DNA of 39,217 bases from positions 1 through 39,217 of the forward strand of contig NZ_OCTU01000001.1 in the NCBI RefSeq assembly GCF_900232945.1, given 5' to 3'. The position numbers were made by a program, and so were the translations under genes. This DNA comes from Urinicoccus timonensis. GTDB lineage: Bacteria; Bacillota; Clostridia; Tissierellales; Peptoniphilaceae. Below, one piece after another: positions 7,423 through 14,900 of the stretch (positions are counted from its first letter, which is position 1; every line of letters starts with the position of its first letter). Below the pieces are notes generated by a model that was not told where the DNA came from, searched no databases, and saw only the letters and a program-made list of their open reading frames with translations.

Positions 7423-8468
7423 TACCAGTTCAAAATGTTTATTACATGTTATCCTATGCCTTTAAAGCCCTTAACCAACAAGGATACAAAAAGATAGCTA
7501 CTGAAGAATTTAAGAACACAGCAGAGCTGATGGCGGCAATATTGGCAAAAGGCATCGCTAGTCAGTTGAAGCAGGGACTTAAAAAAGACTATATAGCTCA
7601 AACAGAAGAACTATCCGCCATTAGAGGTAAAATCGACATAACACAATCCCTAAAGACAAATAGTATGCTCAGAAAAAGGCTAGTATGCTCATATGATGAT
7701 TTTTCTGAAAACAATACGATGAATCGAATCATCAAGTCAACGGCCCAGCTCCTTCTTAAGGCGGACATATCAAAAACTAGGAAAAAAGAACTCCGCAAGT
7801 TAATGGTCTACTTTACAAATGTAAGGCCCATCAACCTATATAGGGTCAATTGGAACCTGCAGTACAATCAAAACAACCAGACCTATCAGATGCTGATTTC
7901 CCTATGCTATTTGATTGTAAAGGGTCTGCTTCATACAAATACCAATGGAACAAGCAAACTCATGGACTTTCTTGATGAGCAGAGAATGTACCGTTTGTAT
8001 GAAAAGTTTATTTTGGAATACTATAAAAGACATTATCCAGACTTATCCGCCAGTGCTTCACAAATACCCTGGTCATTGGATGATGGAGTGGACCATATGC
8101 TGCCAATCATGCAGAGTGACATCCATCTTGAGAGAGGAAATACAGTGCTTATTATCGATGCCAAATACTATAAAAGATCGACCCAGACCCAGTTCAATAA
8201 ACACACCTTACATTCCAACAACCTATACCAGATATTTACCTATGTAAAAAATCGCCAATACCAATTTGGCGATGAGGAGAACACGGTTTCTGGAATGCTC
8301 CTATATGCCAAGACAGATGTTTCGATACAACCCGACAACGTCTACCAAATGCATGGAAACCAGATAAGCGCGAAAACTCTAGATCTAAATCTTCCCTTTG
8401 AAGAAGTTGCCAACCAGCTGGATAGGATTGTGGAGTCACATTTTACGGATATAAATAAAGTTTATTAA
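7419..8468 (+). CDS. mcrC: McrC family nuclease subunit
   Basis: 349 residues, starting at GTG 7419 within the GTGA overlap with the mcrB stop, a sign of translational coupling. The N-terminal part (IPVQNVYYMLSYAF, ELSAIRGKID) matches the 5-methylcytosine restriction subunit McrC. The C-terminal part carries a PD-(D/E)xK nuclease core: Asp234 in MQSD, then Asp247-Ala-Lys249 in LIIDAKYYK. In the McrBC model McrC stimulates McrB GTP hydrolysis and cuts DNA when two complexes collide. No truncation or lost catalytic residue is seen, so the pair looks intact. The small membrane gene downstream follows after 31 nt. Confidence 0.92.
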   Translation: MIPVQNVYYMLSYAFKALNQQGYKKIATEEFKNTAELMAAILAKGIASQLKQGLKKDYIAQTEELSAIRGKIDITQSLKTNSMLRKRLVCSYDDFSENNTMNRIIKSTAQLLLKADISKTRKKELRKLMVYFTNVRPINLYRVNWNLQYNQNNQTYQMLISLCYLIVKGLLHTNTNGTSKLMDFLDEQRMYRLYEKFILEYYKRHYPDLSASASQIPWSLDDGVDHMLPIMQSDIHLERGNTVLIIDAKYYKRSTQTQFNKHTLHSNNLYQIFTYVKNRQYQFGDEENTVSGMLLYAKTDVSIQPDNVYQMHGNQISAKTLDLNLPFEEVANQLDRIVESHFTDINKVY

Positions 8469-8499
8469 CAATCTTAAAACTTAAAGAAAGGAGAGAAAC

Positions 8500-8760
8500 A
8501 TGGATATCTTAAGAATTATATTTCCCCTATTAATCATAGGCCTAGCAGTAATTTATGTCCTTTATCTTGCCAAGACCAAGAAAAAGGACAAGAACCAAGA
8601 CAAAGAAGGACAAGGCACAGATAACTACATGGCAGAAGGGATGTCCATTGGTATGTGCTTGGGGATTGCTTTGTCAACGACACTGGACCAGGACATGGCC
8701 ATGGGCATATCCCTGGGCATGCTCTTTGGCATGGCCATAGGAATGGGTATCAAAAAATAA
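8500..8760 (+). CDS. small glycine-zipper-like membrane protein
   Basis: 86 residues with an N-terminal membrane helix (about 3-22), a charged KTKKKDKNQDKEGQG linker, and a C-terminal hydrophobic Met/Gly-rich stretch with regular small-residue spacing (MSIGMCLGIALS ... MGISLGMLFGMAIGMGIKK), like a glycine zipper that could oligomerise in the membrane. AAAGGAG lies 7 nt before the ATG. It is 31 nt after mcrC and ahead of a terminator, so it may be the last gene of the mcrBC unit. Similar short proteins are common in Firmicutes outside defence loci, so a defence role is only possible. Function unknown. Confidence 0.7.
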   Translation: MDILRIIFPLLIIGLAVIYVLYLAKTKKKDKNQDKEGQGTDNYMAEGMSIGMCLGIALSTTLDQDMAMGISLGMLFGMAIGMGIKK

Positions 8761-8768
8761 AAACAGAT

Positions 8769-8816
8769 AAAACCTCGACACGGTGAAAATAAATCCACCC
8801 TGCCGGGGTTTTTTAT
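8769..8816 (+). terminator. rho-independent terminator after the mcrBC block
   Basis: A long, slightly interrupted stem pairs AAAACC-CG-CA-GGTG (8769-8785) with CACC-TG-CG-GGTTTT (8796-8814), ending in a T-run. Two mismatches interrupt the stem. Confidence 0.75.
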
Positions 8817-8918
8817 TGATTTATATGAAGAAAAGATAGACAGAAAAAGCCCATGCAAGAGATGGGTCAAGCCAATGTAAATTTTGCGTAAATTCTGTAT
8901 TTTTACAAAAAATTAAGA

Positions 8919-8945
8919 CCCAAAAAAGAAAATTTTGGGTATAAT
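8919..8945 (+). promoter_or_regulatory. putative promoter with inverted repeat beside the -10 box
   Basis: TATAAT at 8940-8945 is preceded without a gap by CCCAAAA (8919-8925) and TTTTGGG (8933-8939), a 7+7 inverted repeat filling the spacer. There is no good -35, so a regulator binding the repeat may be required. About 113 nt of leader follow to the DUF3137 gene. The promoter at 23483-23505 is built in the same way. Confidence 0.5.
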
Positions 8946-9058
8946 TAGGAATCACTAGAGAATAGAAAAAGGAGACTTAAAATCTCTTCTTAGAGACCTT
9001 TTCCCAAGAGATAAAATTGCTGAAAAGCCATAAGCGGGGACCGTAGAAAGGATTTTTT

Positions 9059-10015
9059 GTGGGAAGAAAATTTAGAGACCAATTTACAGACCCTAAAACC
9101 ATCAAAAAAATTGAAGATTTTGAAAAAACTCCCCAAAACCAGGCTAGGTTAAGGTCTGTAAAAGAAGGGATGAAGGAAAAAATCAAGAAGCCCTTTTATA
9201 TTGGATGCCTGGGCCTGCTTCTTGTCTTTATTACCCTTGCCTACTTAAAAAGCTATGGGGTCATCCTACTTTGCCTTGCCTGGTATTTTGGAACTAAATA
9301 CCTTAGAGAAAACCAAGCAAGTCTTGCAAGGGACTATACCGACCATTTTTTGCGGCCTGTCTTGCAGGAAATTTTGCCCCAAACAAGAGTCAACTACTTT
9401 GAAAAGATGGATGTAGGGATTTTACAAAAGCTAGTCCCTGGGTCAGAAGGATACTATTCAAATTGCCACATCCTATTTGGAGACGACCTGGAGACAGAGT
9501 TTTGTAACATGCAATCCTACCACTATATAAAAGATAGCGACGGCAACGACCAGAAGCGAGTTGACTTTACAGGCCAAGTCCTAGCCGTCAAGCTCAATAC
9601 ACAAATTAAGGGCCACATCCGGATTGTCCCCCTTGTGAAAGAAAATTTTCTGGGCCATAAAAGCTACGGGCAATACGGGGAAAAGAGGAGAGAGGAAGAA
9701 GAAATCCAAACAGAGTCCCTGGTCTTCAACCAGGCCTATTCCATCTTTTCGACAGATACTTTTTACAGTCGCCTAATCCTGGACCCCCATATTTTGGACA
9801 TCTTAAACAACTGGAAAGACAAGATGAAACTCTGCCTCTACCTGGACCAAAAACAGATATCCCTGGCCTTTGAATCCCGGGAATTTTTATTTTCCGTCCC
9901 CAAGACCCCAGAGGATATAGACAAGCTATCCCTGGCAGGAGAATATGAAAAAATCCAGGAAAAACTAGCCGATTTTTATGACCTAATCGATAGAATTGTA
10001 GAAAAATTGTATTAA
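9059..10015 (+). CDS. DUF3137 domain membrane protein, LemA partner
   Basis: 318 residues, starting at GTG with AAAGGA 6 nt upstream; no ATG start fits. Two membrane helices at about 46-63 and 67-83 follow a charged N-terminal segment. The rest is a soluble domain of the DUF3137 type (EGYYSNCHILFGDD, VDFTGQVLAVKLNTQIKGHIRIVP), ending in a coiled segment. DUF3137 genes are frequently next to lemA genes, as here (9 nt apart). The biochemical role of the pair is not established; an envelope-associated function is likely. The leader carries a promoter with an inverted repeat at 8919-8945. Confidence 0.8.
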   Translation: MGRKFRDQFTDPKTIKKIEDFEKTPQNQARLRSVKEGMKEKIKKPFYIGCLGLLLVFITLAYLKSYGVILLCLAWYFGTKYLRENQASLARDYTDHFLRPVLQEILPQTRVNYFEKMDVGILQKLVPGSEGYYSNCHILFGDDLETEFCNMQSYHYIKDSDGNDQKRVDFTGQVLAVKLNTQIKGHIRIVPLVKENFLGHKSYGQYGEKRREEEEIQTESLVFNQAYSIFSTDTFYSRLILDPHILDILNNWKDKMKLCLYLDQKQISLAFESREFLFSVPKTPEDIDKLSLAGEYEKIQEKLADFYDLIDRIVEKLY

Positions 10016-10024
10016 GGAGGAAAA

Positions 10025-10585
10025 ATGGAAAAATACATCAGCTTAATAGGGCTTCCCCTGGTCGTCCTGCTAATTGGACTTTGGTTTATCAAAAGTTCCA
10101 ACCGGCTCAACAGGTACCTGGTCAAGATTGAAGAATCCAAGAAAAATCTGGATATCGCCCTGGCCAAAAGATACGACACAATTTGTGAAATGGCAAAAGT
10201 GGCCAAGTCTTTTGCCAAACATGAAAAAACCACCCTCTTGGATGTTATCAAACTAAGACAAGAAACAGACCTCCAAAGTCTGGGCAAGGCCATAAAAGAT
10301 CAAAACCAAGCCATTGACCACATCTACGCCCTGGCAGAAGCCTATCCAGACCTCAAGTCCTCCCAAGAATTTTTACGACTCCAAGAGGAAATTGACGACG
10401 AAAATGAACAATTGGCAGCGGCCAAGAGAATCGTCAACAGCAATATCAGCCTGATCAACCAAGAAATTGTCAGCTTTCCAAGGTCCTTGGTGGCCAAGGT
10501 CAAGGGCGTGGGGAAAATTGACTTCCTCCAGGAAGAAGACCTAACCGGCAAAAAGTCCATCCATGACTTTAATTATGACCTCTAG
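10025..10585 (+). CDS. lemA: LemA family protein
   Basis: 186 residues: one N-terminal membrane helix (about 5-23) followed by a long helical domain. The LemA signature is visible as SNRLNRYLVKIEESKKNLDIALAKRYDTICEMAKVAKSFAKHEKTTLLDVIKLR (about 25-78). The C-terminus has NSNISLINQEIVSFPRSLVA, matching the 'YN...N..i..fPs..iA' end of the family. It is slightly divergent (AKRYD where RRxDLIPNLV is usual). A strong AAGGAGG site precedes the ATG and the gene forms an operon with the DUF3137 gene. The role of LemA proteins is not firmly known. The 127 nt after it hold no clear terminator. Confidence 0.88.
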   Translation: MEKYISLIGLPLVVLLIGLWFIKSSNRLNRYLVKIEESKKNLDIALAKRYDTICEMAKVAKSFAKHEKTTLLDVIKLRQETDLQSLGKAIKDQNQAIDHIYALAEAYPDLKSSQEFLRLQEEIDDENEQLAAAKRIVNSNISLINQEIVSFPRSLVAKVKGVGKIDFLQEEDLTGKKSIHDFNYDL

Positions 10586-10712
10586 TTAGATAAAAGGACT
10601 TAAACCAGCGAGTAAAAAGACCATCCTAGGAAACAATGCCTTGCCAAGGGACCCCAACAAGCTTGGCCACTTTTCCAAGGGAAACAATAAATAAAATCAA
10701 GGAGCAAGTCGC

Positions 10713-11648
10713 ATGAAAAAAGTAAAAAAATTAGGAATCCTGCTGGTGGCCCTGGTGGTCCTGGGAGGTCTTGGATTTTCCATTTTTATAGGCAAGCAAG
10801 TTTTTGAGGGTTTTAGCAATGTCATCCCCAGGGAAGAAACCCTCCGCTATGCTAAAGACTATGAAAAAGCCTTTGACCAATTTGCCCAGGACAAGGACCT
10901 GGAAGAACTGGCCATTCCCTCCCGACAAAAAGACCACACCATTCCTGCTATTTTGCTAAAAAAACCCGGCAACAAAAATATGGCTGTTTTGGTCCATGGC
11001 CTAGGAGGGACCAAGACCTCCCTGGCCCGGATTATGGACATCTTTTTAGACCTAGGCTACAATGTCCTGGCTATAGACCAGAGAAACTCCGGAGACAACC
11101 AAGCCCCCTACAACACCTTTGGCGTCCTGGAATCCCTGGACATCCTGGATGCCGTCCAAGTGGCAGAAAATAAGCTGGACGACGGAGGCAAGCTGGTCTT
11201 GTGGGGCGAATCCTATGGAGGAGCCAGCGCTGCCATAGCAGCAGGAAGAGATGACTCAAAAATTGACGTCTTGATCTTGGAATCCCCCCTGGCAGATTCT
11301 AATGACATGTTGGACCGAGAACTCAAAAAAATAGAAAAAAACCAGGGAATTCCCCTGGCCTATATGCGGTGGACAGGCGACCTCTATACCCGGTATAAGC
11401 TCCACTTTTCCTTTAAAGATATCAACGCCTGCCAGTGGATCCACCAGGTGACCATTCCCGTATTCATCAGTAATTCTGACCAGGACCAGGTCACCCCGCC
11501 CTATATGGGAGAAGACCTCTACCAGACCATCCCTCACGATAAGAAGCGGCTCTATACTGCCCAGGGTTTTGGTCATACAGAATTTCCCCAAAAAGAAAGA
11601 GAGACCTACCAAAGACTAGTAGAAGATTTTTTACAAGCCAACCTCTAA
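10713..11648 (+). CDS. membrane-anchored or exported alpha/beta hydrolase
   Basis: 311 residues. An N-terminal KKVKK plus hydrophobic helix (about 7-28) without a clear cleavage site suggests a signal anchor with the catalytic domain outside. Catalytic elements: VHGLGG (94-99) near the oxyanion hole, nucleophile elbow GESYG with Ser167, the acid in SDQDQV (Asp256 or Asp258), and His288 in GFGHTEF. This is the BAAT/S9-like esterase or peptidase type common in Gram-positives. Substrate unknown. CAAGGAG precedes the ATG by 8 nt. It is separated from lemA by 127 nt and from the G5 gene by about 270 nt with its own promoter, so it may be transcribed alone or with lemA. Confidence 0.85.
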   Translation: MKKVKKLGILLVALVVLGGLGFSIFIGKQVFEGFSNVIPREETLRYAKDYEKAFDQFAQDKDLEELAIPSRQKDHTIPAILLKKPGNKNMAVLVHGLGGTKTSLARIMDIFLDLGYNVLAIDQRNSGDNQAPYNTFGVLESLDILDAVQVAENKLDDGGKLVLWGESYGGASAAIAAGRDDSKIDVLILESPLADSNDMLDRELKKIEKNQGIPLAYMRWTGDLYTRYKLHFSFKDINACQWIHQVTIPVFISNSDQDQVTPPYMGEDLYQTIPHDKKRLYTAQGFGHTEFPQKERETYQRLVEDFLQANL

Positions 11649-11827
11649 GCCCCCAACTGGTAGCTGAGAGAAAGCGGCTAAAAAGAATCCTGGTTTAGAA
11701 AAATTGACCAAGTTAAAAAATCAGAGAAAATAAGTTTTAAATGATAGGAAAACGGGTAAACTTGCAGAGAAAGCCTACTTGAACCTCACAAAAGAGAGGG
11801 TAAGAAATATTACAATTCTGTAAAAGT

Positions 11828-11869
11828 CTAGTTAAAAACTAGAAAATAAAAAAGAGGTTATGGTATAAT
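11828..11869 (+). promoter_or_regulatory. putative promoter of the G5 surface protein gene
   Basis: An extended -10, TGGTATAAT (TATAAT at 11864-11869), has no good -35. The inverted repeat CTAGTT-AAA-AACTAG (11828-11842) lies just upstream of the -35 position, and TTACA-ATTC-TGTAA (about 11810-11823) precedes it. The rest of the 11649-11920 gap shows no gene or clear terminator. Confidence 0.5.
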
Positions 11870-11920
11870 GGCCCTTTACAGAAAGATAGATAAATAGAGA
11901 GATAGAGATTAGGAGTGGAA

Positions 11921-14900
11921 ATGAGCCAAGATACGAGAAAAAATATAGACAAAAAAACAAGAGGAAAGACACCCAGCATGGTGCCTTTTTCCAATGAATA
12001 TGTAAAGAAAGTTCTTTTGGGGACGGCAATTATCGCGGGAGGAGTGGGCCTAGCAGGAAGCCCAAGCCCTGTTTATGCAGCCAGCCAAGACCAAGTCCCG
12101 GCCATTGTTGAAACAGTTAAAAAAGAAGCAATAGCTTCACCCCAAGTCCAAGGAGAAGGAAAAGACCAGGCAGTAGCTGAAAGTCAAGGAGTAGAAGACA
12201 AGACTCAAGACCAAGCAACTGAAAGTCAAGCTGGAGAAACTCAAGTTTCAGCAGGAAAAGAAAAATCAAATCCAAACCCAGAAGGCCCTATGGACAAAGA
12301 AGGCATAGAGGCTCTATTTAACGTTGACGAAATTAAAGCCCAAGCAGAAGAAAATCTAGAACTAGGAGAAGGAAATCCAGCCCAAGCCCAAAGGGCAGGA
12401 GAAACTGCACAAGCAGAAACAACTGAGCCAAACTATTCTGAAGACGAAAAGAAGGTAGGAAACTACCGCGAAAGCCAAATGGAACCGGGCCAAGTAGATG
12501 AAAATGGCGACTTAGTTTCCGGTGGCCCAACCCATAATGAATCAAATAAACCCGAGATGGACTTCAAGGACGGAGTTCGCTACAAGACCCTAGAACCAGG
12601 TGCCGATAGCCCGGACAAGAAAAAGTTTGGTATTGAAATAGAAATCGACAAGGAAAAGGGCCAAAGGACCTATACGGAGATTGGCTTTACCAATTCTGGA
12701 AATCTTGGAGGAGTACTTGATGCTGGTTCTACTCCGGCAAATGATGAAGGGAAAAAGCTTGCTGAGGGCTTCAAAGACCCTAACTACAAGGCTGAGGCTA
12801 ATCTTGATATAACAAATGCAGGAAGACAAAGAAATGTGAATATTGGGGCTAGTGAAGAAGACCTCAAGCACATCAACAGCACAGCTAATGACAATACTAC
12901 CATGGCTTGGAAAGGCGAGTACAAAGTTGACAATCCTAATGGACTGAAAGCCACCCAAGGAGATAGTGCTAACTTTTACTTCACAGTCAACCCGTGGCCA
13001 AATGAAAATGATAAGCTCCAATTGATGAAGCTAGAAGGAGAATACAAGGACAAGGTCTTTGTCCAAGGCCAAGAAGTAGATACAGGAATTAAAGTAGAGA
13101 ATCTGGATGACAATGGTAGAGAAAGACTAGTCGGCCAAGTCTACAATCCAAACACAGGCAAGGTCGTACCGGGCGCCAGTGCCTATATTGACGAAAATGG
13201 TATTGTTAAGGTAAAAATGCCTAAGGGCGCCCTAAAACAGGATGCAAGTGGCAAGTATGTAGTAGATGAAGAGTCTATTTTTAACACAGCTGACTATAAG
13301 GGAATTCAAAGCCTAGATGTCAGATTTTTTGCTCGCCCTAGGACTAAAGCTGAGTTTGAAAATGTAGCTACGAAAAACAATGAATCTACCTTTGGTAATG
13401 CACAGTATACAGAAACAGGGGCAGGGTCTGCCACAATTAACCACAAGGGTCAAGATATAGAAATCGACAAGCAAGGCATCGACCGCTATGACCATTACAA
13501 CCTAATTGGTAAGTTCAACCTAAACCTTGATGATACAAGACACTATGACCAAGTTTTTAAAGATCAACAAGGAAATAAACTTGATGAGCATAGCTCTACA
13601 AAAGTAATTTCTGGTGAAGACTTTAGTGTTCAGATACAAGATCCGGCAGAACCTGGTGGAACTCAAAAAACTGGTGCAGACATGGATGGCGCTTATAGTC
13701 GTGGAGAAGCATCAGGCAAACTAAAAGAAGAATTCCTTGATATAGCTAACAAACAAATAGCTGATGATTTAGGAGTTGATTATGATGAATTTATCACAAG
13801 CGACGATTACGCAGACAAGCGTTGGACGGTTGTTGGTAAGTCTGACAATATTTCCAAGTTTACAATAAGAGCTCCAAAACAAGCCAAGGCAGGAGATTTC
13901 TTAGCTCTACCTGTTGAATATACCTATACTAATGGATCTACAGATACCCACTGGTTCCACTTTGTTGTTCAAGAAAGTAACAACAATAGACCAGAGTATT
14001 TAGCAGAGGTGGGACCACAAGGAAATGCCTTAGTCAATAAGCCAATCATTACAGAAAGTGAAGAAGACTTAAAGAAAAACCAACCTAAGTCCTACGAACT
14101 GATTGGTGATACCTTTAAGGATAACAAGGGAAATGTTTGGAATGTATCTATTGACCAAACAACAGGTGCTGTAACAGCAACTCTTCCAACAAAGCTTCCT
14201 GGTGGTAAGGAAATAAATGGTGGGGAAAAACTGACTGTTCCTGTTAGGGTAAACTATACTGACCAAACCACTGGTGAAAAGAAAACCGAAGAGATTAAGG
14301 CACAATTTATTGCCACAAAGCAACACAAGACTTTAACCAATGAAACGACAACATCTAAAATTCCTTTTGAAACAAAGGTAGAATATGATGCAAGTCTTCC
14401 GGAAGGCTACTTCCAAGAAACACAAGCCGGTCAAAAGGGTGAGTTAAAGATAAGCTTCGTCCAAGACACCCTCAATGGCAAAAAAGGTATCTTCCAACAA
14501 GATGGAACTTTTAAAGAAGGCGAAAGCAAGATTGTAGTTGAAACAGTAAAAGAAGCAATACCAAGAATTATAAAAATTGGTACAAAGCCGGCTTCAACTA
14601 CAGTAGAAATTCCATTTGATACAGAATATGAAGTTGACAACAACCTAGAAGCAGGAAAAACCGAACTTATTAATGATGGTGAAAAGGGTGAAGTGACCAT
14701 CACCACAACAAGAAATGACGACGGAACAATTACTGTAAATAAAAATGTTACTAAAGAGGCAAAAAATAAGAAGATCAAAATCGGTACCAAGACTCAAGGG
14801 CAAATTGTCGACACAGACAAGATTCCATTTAAGTATAAGGTAGAATTTGATCCTGACTTCTACACAAAGTATCCAAATGCAACAGAAAACTATAAGATTG

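Noticed and set aside
8946..9058. Riboswitch in the leader of the DUF3137 gene
   Set aside because: Some GGGGACCG-like strings are present, but no conserved core of c-di-AMP, c-di-GMP or other known classes can be assembled.
11071..11612. Long reverse-strand frames within the hydrolase gene and similar ones in the adhesin, Hsp70 and AAA+ genes
   Set aside because: They lack ribosome sites and recognisable motifs and are opposite strongly supported genes.
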